A stretch of 64,000 nucleotides of DNA from Albula goreensis (lineage: Eukaryota; Chordata; Actinopteri; Albuliformes; Albulidae). This document shows, one piece after another, positions 1 to 12,727 of this stretch. Each line of letters opens with the position of its first letter. The first letter of the stretch is position 1. The position numbers and the translations under genes were made by a program. The DNA lies in the NCBI GenBank assembly GCA_022829145.1, contig CM040746.1, positions 15,687,790-15,751,789 of the forward strand, written 5' to 3'. The notes beneath the pieces are model-generated. The model saw only the letters and a list, made by a program, of their open reading frames with translations, was not told the DNA's origin and did no database searches.

Positions 1-1638
1 GCATTGTCACCCTATAGTCAATACAGTGGATTGTGTTTCTTTCAATCAGAGGCAGCAAACATATCAGTAGGACTCTACATTTAAATACTGCATTAGTTCT
101 AGCAACAGCTGAAATAGCTCAAGTGGGAAATAACACTACTGTGCTGTGATGCAAATGCAAGCCAAGTGAAAAATTTATATTTATACTGCCTATTATGGCT
201 GCAGCAAAACAGGCCCGTGGCAAAGAATAGAAACAATTTTAATTTTTCATATTTTGTTTTAGAACCTTTTAACCTTCTGTGAAATTAATTATACATTTTA
301 GGGGAAATTTTTTAGGTGAAATGATTTTTTTTTTAATTTTATAACACAATTATATTTTATTTTTCCTTGACTGTTTATTGTAGATTAATTAAACAAATTG
401 TGCAGCAACTTGAATGACAGGTAATTTCACCTGACCGCTGAAAAGAGACAGGGCAGGGCAGTCTGCTCTTGTAGTGAGAGCGGCTTGGTGCTTCCACACA
501 TACACAGTTAGGTGGAGACAGTGACCACATCCTCTAATTGACATCTAATTGTGTACCAATGCTAGATCAATCCAGTTCCATGGACTCTAGAATTATGTGG
601 ACTTTGAAATACATAAACATGAACTGATGCATGGAACATCTCACTGAATCTCTTCCTCCACTCACCACTGGTTTGTCTTTGCTATTTAGTGATATTTCAA
701 TGGAAAGATTCTGCACCTTAAGTTTCTGTCCCTAACTATGTGAGTTTATCCCAGTAATCTCAAGAGTAGAGTGTCAGTAAGCTGAATCTTTCTACAGTGT
801 TAATGGCTAAAGCAATGGCAAGTATTAACTGAGCCATTTGTAAGTCAGTATTATGATCTCAGAGTAATCAGCTATGGTCCAGATTTCACAAATTCATTCA
901 CTGGAATAAGTACAGGCAAAGGGGTGAGTCAGGGACAGTAGGACATTTGTCCCCATGGTGAGTTTGCACTCCAAAGCCTTACTTGAAACTTTGAGAAAAA
1001 AAGTCACGTTAGTTACATGAGGCACCAAGTTCTTAACACAAAATATCAGAATTATTACTCTGAGTGGAACTGCAGATCAACTTTGAAGAACACTTGTAAT
1101 GATTGATAAATATGTTTTCCATGTCAAAATGCTGTGAGGTCAGGGGATGCTGCCCTAGATAAGTAAGAATCAAGTAAGTGTTTAAACTGGATGTACAAGA
1201 CAATGAAGTTGAATGCAAACATAAATTGGCACAAAATGCAATTTAACCAATGAAGTGGGTTTGAAATTGATAGGGTCACTAAGATGTCACGAGAATGTAA
1301 TTGGTCAGAGAGGTACAGCTAAGGTCACTAAGCAACATCATCTCTGCATGTACCACTGAGTCACACTCCACTGCAGTGTGTGGTTACAATGGCCTACATT
1401 CACCTCATCTTTCAAGATCACACACCTCATAGCATCTGATAATTTGACAAGGATGGTTTGTAACACATCAACAGCTCAGTATAATTTACCTGCCACTATG
1501 CTGTCATCATCTAAATACATATCTAAGAGTTATTCTCTGTAAAAAAAAAAAGGCTCAGCATCCTTTATCAGCCTGGCAGCCTCCTCTGAGCAACAGATGA
1601 TGCATGCAGAGACAATTTTTTAAATACAATATCAAGTG

Positions 1639-1646
1639 TGACGTCA
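1639..1646. promoter_or_regulatory. Perfect CRE palindrome TGACGTCA
   Basis: The eight bases match the full CREB/ATF palindrome. The site is in gene-free DNA far from any identified promoter, so function is not shown. A second copy lies at 17095-17102. Confidence 0.2.
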
Positions 1647-4600
1647 TCATCCACGAAGACTGAAGATTTTTTTCCTAAGGTGCATGGCATATGAGGACAC
1701 TGCTAGCAATACACATGAAAAAACTCACCAGAAATAATTGAAAGTCTTACAGCACAGGGGAACTGCAGTTCATAATTTATGTTTATCTTTCTGCAAATTA
1801 ATAACACCAGCCTATATAATCACAGGTATTTCTGGTTTATTGACAACAATTTAAAATAATCTAATTTGACACTGCAGCATTAGTTTTCTTTATAGTCCAA
1901 TTTCTTTAATTTGTTTAATCGTTTTTACTTTTAGCATTTGGAGTTTTTTAACCTGTAGCAACAGTTTGAGAAATGGAATCTAACATAATGAAATGAAATG
2001 TAAACACTGAGGTTTCACAGAAAAATTTAACTTGATCTTCATTACAGATCAGTTTGAGAATGAGTCTTTTTCATCACATACCTATTCTATATTTCTCCCA
2101 AAAGTAAATGAGTGATTGAAATAATTCATTATTAAAAAAAAATAAATATATTTATATTACAAAGGTTTTTATTCCATTTTTTCAGCAGTGTCTCTTCCAG
2201 TTATATATTGCGTATGGACATACTGAACAACAGAGCTCCCCTGTATTTCGTTTCAGAATCTATGCTTGACAGAGATCAAGGCGATTCCTAATCCCAAGCA
2301 ATCAATGCCAGGTTCACAGCATTACGCCTTGGGCCCACAGTTTCAGTTTAATACACATCCTGCTGTGGGAGAACAAAATGAAAGCAATGCAGTGTTCCAA
2401 CAGTGATGTGCTCTAGTGGTTCCATGACACGATGTAGCACATTCTTCTGGCATGGATATGGGTGCACTCCAAACCATAGAGGCAAAGATAATGTCCATCA
2501 TTAGTTAATGGTGCTGAGTGATCATCTCTACCCAATGTTATAGCACCTAATTTCTGCAGAGAGAAGTGTATTTCAAGCAAACACTGCCTTGCCGACAGAG
2601 CACACGAAGCAGCTCAGTGGTCTGAAGAGCATGACACCATCATCCACATTCTACTGCCTTCTCAGTCACTGGAAGCCCATCAAACATTAATGTTATATTC
2701 CTGATTATCCCCACAGACAGCCCTTTCCATTTGCATCAGATTAGGGTAACTTTCTTTTTAAAGAGCACTGATGTATTTTCTTATGCAGGATTACAGAAGC
2801 TGTCACATACTGGAAGCACTGGTCAGATGTAGTTACCCAACATGATTTTATAGTGTTTTCTTGAATTTCCGGAAGAGGTGAGTGTCCTTTTCTCTAAACA
2901 TCTATTCCTCCTGAGCTGTCTCCACAAACTGCATCTTAAATTGTTGGGGTTTTTGCATTTTACCCTCCTACAAAAGAGAAACAACTGCGCCTTAGTTGCT
3001 GGGAGTGGCATGAATGCAGAGAGTTTGGGATTATGTATGACTATCAGACAAACCTGCATGATTGCTCTAAAGCTCTAAAACAGCACACTCTGTGCTGAAT
3101 TGAAAGAATTCCTACCCTGTGGACTAATTCCTCTGCTGTAGGACAAACAGAGTCTTTATTCTTCAGAGATCTCATCTCATCTACAGCAGAATCACCTTGG
3201 GTGATTTGAGAATGTTTATCAAAGGCAGAGAGGAATGGATTGTTACATACTTCCTCTCCAAAAAGGAACAATGAAGAAAAAGTGCAACAGTTTTGTGTAT
3301 GAGGGAAGTGGTTTTTTTAGAAGATGAAACCAAAAATGTGATCATTGCTGTCTTTGATTCTGTTTGTTTATTTGGTGTCCATATATATAAATGGATAACT
3401 AAGAGTTTGTAAGCGATTTAGAAAATAGCAGAGGGGACAAATGTCTATGGAAAAATAAAAATGTGCACACTTTAAGGGCTGACAGCTGGGATGATTGCTG
3501 TTCAGATAGTGAAGATGTTCACATTTATAAATGTCACCTTCATTTTTCATGAACATTTGATATATTGCTCATAACATGTTTATAACTATGGCATATGTAC
3601 CTGATAGTAATTGCATGTATTATAACATGTCACTGTAGCTTTTGGTATACTTAAATATATGTGTCCCTATCAGACTTTCTTATGACCATCCAAGACAAGT
3701 AATAACAATTTTAATAAGTAAAAGTAATAACTGAATTCTTCTTTCTAAATGTTTTCAGGTTCATTCAGAGCCCTTTTCACATAATGTTAGTTTTCAACTC
3801 TTTCAAATTGAAAAATAACAAACCTAATTGCTTCTAGCTATGTTGGCTATGTTATGTTAAAGCATGTTATGTTAAAGCAGGAATAAAATGACCAAAAATG
3901 ATCTCATCTGAATCCAAATCAACATTGACAATTAAAAGGAACCCAGGGTTACAAATGTCATAAAATAACTTCAACCACTATTTCACCAACTGTGCTCAAA
4001 AAAAAGAGTTCTACCACCACAAATCCCAATATGACCCATGTGATCAGGGCACCATATTATTGCAAATACTTGTAGAACTGCCTGGGAATTATAGAGGTTT
4101 TACTCTGCCTGCATCAGGCACCTCTGTCATACACCGTGGAAGTGTTCTCATGCCTGCAGAAGTCACGACACACTTTTTTTCCATGTGAGTAATGGCTATA
4201 TTAACACTCTTACCCTTTCCAGGGGAACAGCAGATAAAAGCCTCTAATTACTGCAGTCAGAACTGCCTGAAAATAACCAGGGTGTTAGATTGCTTCCACC
4301 CCTGAATGAGCAGTTGCATTTCACACTATGATGTATCATGTTTTGATTATGGTGTTGTTACTAATAAACAAGCAAAAGAGTTATACATCAAATACACCTT
4401 TATACATATCTGCTCCTTAAACTGGGTACTGCTCAAGGTTATTAAAGTTCTGTGTTTTAATATTAGCTTCTACTTCAGTATAATTTTCAAATTTTCCCTG
4501 AAAATCAGTTTAGTTTTTGTTAGTTTCACTTTACTTTTTAAGTTTTAGTTTAGCTTTTATTTCACAGAGAGATTTCTTTTTCATTTTGATATATTTTTAT

Positions 4601-5003
4601 TTCAATTTTAATTTTGGTAAATACAGTTTAACAAACCATTGAAACATTCTGGGGTTTAATTTTCAGTCTGGTGACCAGACAGACTTTTTGATGAACAAAG
4701 CATGTTTCATGTTTTAACAAATCTTCTAAGTAATCAAAAGAAAAAAGGCAAGAAAGAATTAAACACACACACATCAGTGATCAATTAGCTAACTAAGAAT
4801 GTATTTAGCATTTTTGCTAATCAAATGACGTTCTCATTTTCAGTGCAATCATTTACTTGTTTGGCACCCAGTGTCTTAAATTTGGGGTCGAGGGTTGCAT
4901 ACATTTTTTTGAAAGCAGGCACTTCACATAATCTCAAAGACATGTCTGTCTTGACAAATTGACAAGTGCATCCTCGTGTTTTTTTTTGTACGTGCCAGTG
5001 TTT

Positions 5004-5194
5004 GTGATCCAGGCTTAGGACCGCTGTAAGCATGATGCTAAGGTGTTCTGTGATCCAGGCTTTGGACCGCTGTAAGCATGATGGTAAGGTGTTCTGTGAT
5101 CCAGGCTTTGGACCGCTGTAAGCATGATGCTAAGGTGTTCTGTGATCCAGGCTTTGGACCGTTGTACGCATGATTCTAACGTGTTCTGTGATCC
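5004..5194 (+). repeat. 46-bp minisatellite, about 4 copies
   Basis: The landmark GTGATCC recurs at 5004, 5050, 5096, 5142 and 5188, an exact 46-bp period. The unit contains ATCCAGGCTTTGGACCGCTG followed by TAAGCATGATGCTAAGGTGT. Units differ by a few substitutions and the last one breaks off. Small open frames on both strands cross it and are by-products of the repeat. Confidence 0.95.
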
Positions 5195-6165
5195 ATGTGT
5201 TCTGAGTCCATTATGGGAGCAAAGCTGCAGAAATGCTGCAGGTCAGGAATGCTGCCTCAGTAAGGGTCACTCAGCCATATTGACACATTTGACACACGCC
5301 TGCATGAGCATCCCTGCAACTTCCACTGGCAAAAACATGTGAGGTTTGAGCAAAGCACTGGCTGCACAGAAAATCATGAGTACCTGCAACATAGCCATTG
5401 TCATGGACATGGACTGCTTTCAGATCACAAAATACATGCAGAAAAAAATTCAATAGCAAGAGGGAAAGGGAAAATGGCTTGACGGGGCGGTGTTAATATT
5501 GTAATGTGAACTATAAATTCGTAAGCTGACTTGTAAATATCAACTCAGATACTGAAATTTAGTTTACATTAATGTGCTGATCAGTCAAAGAACAGGGATA
5601 TTATTATAACTTTGGACAACTATTGAATTACTGAGTATTTCAAGGATAATAATACTCCCTTACAGAAATGCAGGATACTGCAGTATTTGAGATATAGTAT
5701 ATTCTATTTCTGCTAGAGCAGCTAATGCCCTACCACTCTTGACATGGCACCCCCCCAAAAATGTATTGTATGCTCAAATATATGCTATTCACTTTTCCTT
5801 CTCCCCAGAGAAATTACAAATAGAAATTAATGTTTTGTCAGTTTTTATCATGGTTTCTGTGACACAATCATAGCTACATCTGACTTAATTCTGGCATTTA
5901 GCAATTATGGATCATATAGCAAAGTTGGTACACCACATATTGTTTTACGAGTTTGGAGCGGAAGTTTTGGTCAGTTCAAGCAAAGTTTAAGCAATGCCTG
6001 GGTTAGGTTCATACTGCTGAAAGGACAGACCCATGTAATTTGTAGTGCAACATGCATCAACTGGAATGTTTCCTTGTTGACATGAGGGAAATATTTTATT
6101 ATAAAATTGGTAATGCAACTAGCTCATTGGCCTTGTATTTCTCTGCTTGAGCTGTCGGGTACAGT

Positions 6166-6743
6166 CACACTTGGCTTCTAAAATCTGCTTAGCGGTGCGA
6201 ATTGTGGATGCAGATTCAGTTAATTCAGTTCATTCGGGCATGCGCGATTCAATTGTAGTTTTCATCAGCAGATGATAATGTTAGATAGCAAAATAGGCTA
6301 GCTATATTTATGTCCAACGATAAGATCGACATCGATAGGTATTCTATGTTCGAATATGGTCGTATACGGCTTCCTTGTTAACATTCTCAACTATTTTAAC
6401 ATATCTGCCAAACACGATAACTTCTTATATGGCAAGCTAGCTGGTGATCAATCTCTCCTCCATTTTGATTTTATAATCTGACAGTTTGACTTGAACTACA
6501 AGAAGCAAATTGATACTCTCCTGGGGGTCAAACAGCAGTGCTCTGATTGGCCAGACAGGGGCAAATTTGCATATTTGTGAGGTCATAGTTCACCACAGTT
6601 GAACTCAGGGTGTAAAACAGAGCCTCGTCCAGCTTCAAGAGCGGAGCAGAAATGTGCTCCCAGAAGCGTTGACAGTTGACGCCACCTTCCATTGACTTGA
6701 ATGGAAATTTGCACTGATTTTTCACAGTTGGAAGCCAAGTGTG
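6166..6743. mobile_element. Non-autonomous DNA transposon candidate with 13-bp terminal inverted repeats
   Basis: CACACTTGGCTTC at 6166-6178 is matched by its exact reverse complement GAAGCCAAGTGTG at 6731-6743, enclosing about 578 bp. The inside has no transposase frame. I could not find a convincing target-site duplication, so the family is unassigned. The termini and size fit a MITE-like element. Open frames inside it on the minus strand are not recognisable as protein. Confidence 0.5.
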
Positions 6744-7426
6744 TCCATACCATTAGTGTCCCAAGACTGACAGATGATAGACCATCTCTCAATAGCCAGT
6801 ATGAGACAAGCTCAGCTTTTAAAAGTTAAATGAAAATACATGTTGTGTTTGTGATCAGCTAGTTGGGTACATGGGCAGCCAAAAGAACAACAAAGTGGGC
6901 CTGCTTGACAAACTCATCCAGACTGGCCTATATTCAGTTAATACAACAAAAGGCCACCAGCCTGATCATTTTTTCAGTGATGCTTAATGAAAGCAGGGTG
7001 AAAATCACTTTTACATGAAGATTGGTTTGGACATAAGCATTCAGAGAATTATTAAGGACACAAATAGGAATAAATGAGTCAAACATGACTAATCAAAACA
7101 AAAACATCAACAACTTTGTCTACTTTAAACAGGAAGCAGTGATGCATAATCTTATTTGCCCTAAGAGAGCCTTGTCAAATAATTTGCTAGAGTAAAAACA
7201 GCACTGAGTCATTTAAAAAACAGTAAATGAGATAAAAAAAAAACCCCTGCACTGAGATAAAGCAGGGTGATGTATCTAATGGATGCAGGTCATCTGTATT
7301 GTAAGGATCTGACCTCAATATTTCGATGCAGCTTATGTTGACTTGAATATGGTGTGGGTGGATTTCAAAGACAAAAGGAATTATATAGCTGCAGACTTAT
7401 TTGTCAGCTGACCTTCCCATCAGAAA

Positions 7427-7442
7427 CCACCACCACCACCAC
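7427..7442. repeat. (CAC)n microsatellite
   Basis: About five CAC/CCA triplets in a row. Confidence 0.8.
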
Positions 7443-7716
7443 CCCTCTGCAGATCACCTTACTCTGCAGCTAAACAAACCAAAGTCTCATGGTATACACT
7501 GACCCTGCCTGAGTCCTTGCTGCCAGTAATTTTCACTGGGGAGTAAATATCAGCCTTTTCAAAAGATGAACACCTCACAGTTTACCAAACTACCCTTGTT
7601 CTCAGTCAACACAGAGTTCACAAACTCACTCACACTCTTCATTGTGTTCTTTCTCACACACACAAGTATGTGACCCACAAACCCATGAAAATGTATAGCT
7701 GTTGCTCACACTTGTA

Positions 7717-7721
<5 letters not shown>

Positions 7722-7752
<31 letters not shown>
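7722..7752. repeat. (CT)n microsatellite
   Basis: About 15 uninterrupted CT dinucleotides. Short Leu/Ser and Arg/Glu open frames across it are artefacts of the repeat. Confidence 0.95.
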
Positions 7753-7756
<4 letters not shown>

Positions 7757-10700
7757 GTGTTAATCGCACATACAAACATAAAACATTAATAAAGATGCGA
7801 TGCACCATATACTGCTCTGGAGCTCCTCCCTACAGTACCCCAGCCTCAGTGTCAGAATGTTGCCTGCTGCACAGCTGTCAGCAGGGGTAAAGAATGAGGT
7901 GAAAGTGGGTGGGGGAGGGAAGTAGGTCAGACCACCATCTGGCCCAGATGGGATCCTTGCCTGGTATTGATGAAACACTGTGTTTCCGACACTTTTAAAA
8001 AGGCAGGTGCGCTAATTAGGTTTGTGCTGTTCTCTTTACCTGCCTTTTGTATCGCTGGCTCAGCTGTACGGCTCATTCTAATCTGCATTCTCCTTGCTTC
8101 CCACTGCACCCCCTCCTTTCACCCCCTAACCTTGCCCATCAATGGTGGACTCGCCTGGCTTCTTTCGCCACCTCTAGAAGAATCAGCTGTTTTGACTGCA
8201 CCAGCGATTAAGTTTTGAAGTACAAGAGGTACCTGTGTGTTGGAAGCAAAGTGCAGGGCCTCTGGTCCATGGAAAAGAGCAGCTGGCACATTGGCCTGGG
8301 CTCACCAACACTTCCTACCTGTCCTCCAGGACTGCCATATACTAGTGTGAACTGCTAAGTGCACAGGTTTATATTTACTCCTATGCACAGGTACATTTTC
8401 TACCACTTTCTGATGATCCTTGGTAGTACTCTTGTTTCTCTCTCTCTTTGATTTTTGAATGATCTAGCAATCTGCTCTGATTGGATGTTGATGACCACCT
8501 GTGTGTTGCCTACAAAAACATATGCCCCAGCTCAAGAGGAATCCCGTATGTGTATTTTTCGGAAGTCTGGGAGGTAACCCCTTTCCGAGCAGATGCTGTC
8601 ACATCTTCCTTTCTCATATATCGGAGTTTGGGCAGCACACCATTGGCTGTTCATGCACACAGCACTGGAGTTGCTGCCCTTGGGTGCCTCTAGGAGGGAT
8701 TGCTCTGGACTAGGGTTGTGTTGTGGCATTGTAGCCATTCTGGCATATGTTTACCAGGTTTTTCACTCTGGATGTGGCTGGCTCAGCCCTAGAATGCTGT
8801 GCTCACTGTGATTGGGTCCATTTAACCACATGACCACAAGACATGTTTCAAGGGCATTAGGAAATATGCAAAGCAACAATGAGCATGTAGGTAGGCACAT
8901 GTAGACACATCCACGCACAAACTTCCATGCCCACATGCACAAACAAACAAGTATGCAATGAAACAACTGTGTGTCATGCAAAGAGATGAAAAAACCGATG
9001 AAATCATACAGTGGCCATCCCTTTACCATGAAAAATTATGCCTAGTCCACCCTCCATTTCCATTTACTTTTCAATAGATATTTTTATTTGAATAAAAATC
9101 TCTCAAGGTGAAATCTAGTTTGTATGTGTTTCTGTCCTATCAAGGGACAACATGGATATCGTGGTATGATCAAAAAGTATCAACTAATCCTTGTGCTTAC
9201 CGCTCACATGGTTCTTGAGTGAACTCATGTTTTGAAATGAGTTTGGCTATCTGTCAGACTGCAGATGCTGTTCCACTGCACTAGAAACACAGCACCTGGC
9301 AATAGTGTTGAATTCCCCAGGAATCAGCAAAGCGAAAGCTGTTGCTGTGGAGTTCACACCTGCCAGCTGCATGTAAATGAGATGCGTCTCCTGAACGGAC
9401 AGAAAAACAGAGGCACAGTGCTAGAAAGCATTTGATTGCTTTCCCTACGTTTATTTAAATCAGATGAATCTCTTTTGTAGTCTGATTTCAACCCTGAAGA
9501 TGGATGTAAGTCACAAAGGCATGCTAGTTTTCTCAATACTCCCCCAAGGGGAATTAGCATGGATGATACGTCACATGGGAGTATGCAGAAGTCTTCAGTA
9601 CAGCAGATTGTAGGTACATTACATTATGCATTTTCATTGGATAAGCTTCTTCCCAATGAGTCACTTAATACATTTTACACATGTGCACAAGAACACATCA
9701 TACACATACAACATTTGTGCAGCTAAATTGTTCGAGGGGTTTTGTTATGCTCAAGGGAAGAGTGGTGTGGTTTCAAAGCTGCTGATTAAACCTGCAGCAT
9801 TGTGGTAACAAGCCTAGCTCCCTAATAACCATTTCTTGATTTGTCTATAGACTGTTACATAATCATTTTCATGTTACATTTCAGTGATTTGAAGATGTAC
9901 ACAGTAGTTACTATGTACTGGACCTTTTCAATCATGTAATTATAAATTACCTTTGGGTGCAAATGGTACACATTTAGTACAATCCTATTTTCAGCTTTGC
10001 ATGCAGTTTTTGTTTTAGCAGAGAGCTTGTGTATTTATTACTGTTTTTTCAGTTAATGTGAATGAATCTGTAATGTACATAGCTACCAGTTATGCTCCTG
10101 GTTTCTGATAAGCCAATTTGTGTTCCAGTCATGTCAATATCCATGATTAACATATTCTAGAATGGATTTTCCTGATAACCTATGGTAACCAAACTATATA
10201 AATATCTAAGAACAGAACTGATTCTTTATATGCATTGTTGCAACAGATACTAGTAGCAGAAATGATGCACTGACTTTACTTATGCAGGACATGAAAAAGC
10301 ACAAAAATATCCAGGAGAGAAACTAGAAAAGCAAGCATGTCCACAAATCCAAGCAGCTGCAGTGTTGCTTGGCATTCCTTGGGAAATCTCCCCCTACCTG
10401 AAAATGTACCGACCCTCCATCTCCTCCTCATAGGAGTCTAAGAGAGCTATACATGATTTGTATGGGAAGCCAATTTGAGTGAACGTTTGTATTGTAGAAC
10501 AAGCAGTTGATACATCCCAAATGCTTCCTAAATGCAGTTCTCTGCACTTTTTGAGAGGCAGCAGAATCTCTCAACACCCTGAACCCAGACATTCCATGGC
10601 TGAAAATCCATTTGTTACACATACATGTCAAGTATAAACATGTAATCTTAATGATTTACACTGAGTATGGTTGGATTTTTACAGAATGTATAGAAAAAGC

Positions 10701-12685
10701 ATTTTTCAAGATTTTGCAGACTAATGGACCCTGAGCATTTGGATAATAAGGTGACTATCTGATGTGGTACAATGAGACTTTGCAGATACACAGCGCGAAA
10801 GTATTTATGCAATAATGTCCAGATACTGGAATGCGGACCGCTGCCATATTGTGATCTTGATCTTTTTAACACCTTGCGATATAATATTGAATTTTTGTAA
10901 ACATGCTGTATTGGTTGTTGTTGCTGTTGTTTTTTTTCTGTTGTTATGTCTTATTATATCTAAGAAATCACTGGTGCCCAATACAGAGATGAACTCTTTG
11001 AGTGATTGAGTTTTTCAGTGATGGACCCCAGAAATGAATCCTGATATTGCCACCACTGACTGCCAAAAGTCACAAAGGGTAGAATGCAATTTTTAATGGT
11101 GTCACCTTGGGAGGAAGGGTTTTAAGTTGGCAGCCTATGTGTTAGGATGTCATTCCATTACTTTTATACCCAGTGAAACCTGTCTATGGTATTTTCCCTT
11201 TCAAAATATGAATGCTGTGGATCAGCAAGACTTGCCTATTGATAGCATGGCTGTTGGCACAGCCTCATGGAAATGTTCCGCTCAGCCTGGAATTGATTCT
11301 ATGAGGAAAAGTTGGTCTGTTCGCTGCCCCATCATTTTAGCTGTGCATAAGTAGACAGACATCTCTTGCTGAGAACACCACTCTGCTGGCATTCTATGTC
11401 AAACCCCTCGCCTTGTCCATGGCATTTTATGACTCCAGAACAATGACACAGACATGGCCTGCATCTAGTCCTTGTCTAAAAACATTTTTAAAGGGAGATC
11501 TCGATTAAAATTTTCTTTTTGTCCAGGACTAGGCTTAATCTGTGACTGGTAAATCAACCTGTTGGGCTTAGCTAACTAGTACTAAAAACAATTCTCCCAT
11601 TACCATAAATCATCATATTGCACATCCACTTTCTTTGGCAGAATTTGTAAACATTGAAACTGATCTGTACCTTGCTGAAGGTGGGATAAATTAAGACATA
11701 AAAGTATACAAAATATTATAACATAAACACATTTGTGTGAAATTTGGCCATTTTCATGATATCCTAATGAAAGATGATGTTATAGAAACAAAATAACCAA
11801 AATCAGTGGTCAAAGGAAAAGTCAAAGGAAAAATCTGCCACCGGTGTAGGCTTAAACAAATATATGGACTTTCCAATTGGAGGATTAAATTTAATGACAG
11901 TCAAAAAATATGTGGAAATATCTGGAACAATGTGATGCATCGTTTAAAAACACTTGCGTGAACAAAAATCTGTCATTGCAATTCATGTTGGCTCTCATTC
12001 ATTTATCAATTAGTGCATTTGTTCCAGGTATCTCACGCAAATTCCGTTCCATCTGAATGGGAAATGTGTAATGCTCAAACCAGGGATCAGATGGAAGCTA
12101 AATGCAAAGTAATTAAAGGAAAATCTGTTAATATGAGCCAGTGTAAGCTGGTAAACCACAGGGTTTTTGCACATTCTGTGATCCACTGCAATCAGGATTC
12201 TTTGTGGGGAATGGGCTCAGATTAACTCCCACCTTTCCCAGCTCAACATGTGGCATAGGGGTGATAATGAAAACTGGGCTCTTGAATCTGTATTTGTCTC
12301 TCAGTTGTCTCCTACGTAGCTGTGAGTGTGGCACAATGATGCAGGTTTACCGTGTATATTATTATACTCCAAATGTGCCACCCAGTCCCAAGGTATTAAT
12401 CAGGGAATAGATAACAGCACATTGTCAGAAAACAGAGAAGGGAATTATTGCACTGAGAGAATTACTGAATATCAGTGCAAGCATAACAGGTCACGATTAA
12501 TCGCCTTCGCCTTTTTCAGCTGACATAGTTTCAATGCAGAACTTTTCCTTCCTTTTCCTCTTTTCGTTACCCGCTTTACACCTTTTGCCGCATTTTAACT
12601 TGACAGGTGAAACACACATGACAAGTGGTGGATGATCTACGTTGCATGGCATATCTGTCGGATTGATGGATGGGGAAAGAGCAAA

Positions 12686-12687
<2 letters not shown>

Positions 12688-12725
<38 letters not shown>
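12688..12725. repeat. (GT)n microsatellite
   Basis: About 19 GT dinucleotides. Threonine/histidine-rich open frames on the minus strand come only from this repeat. Confidence 0.95.
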
Positions 12726-12727
<2 letters not shown>

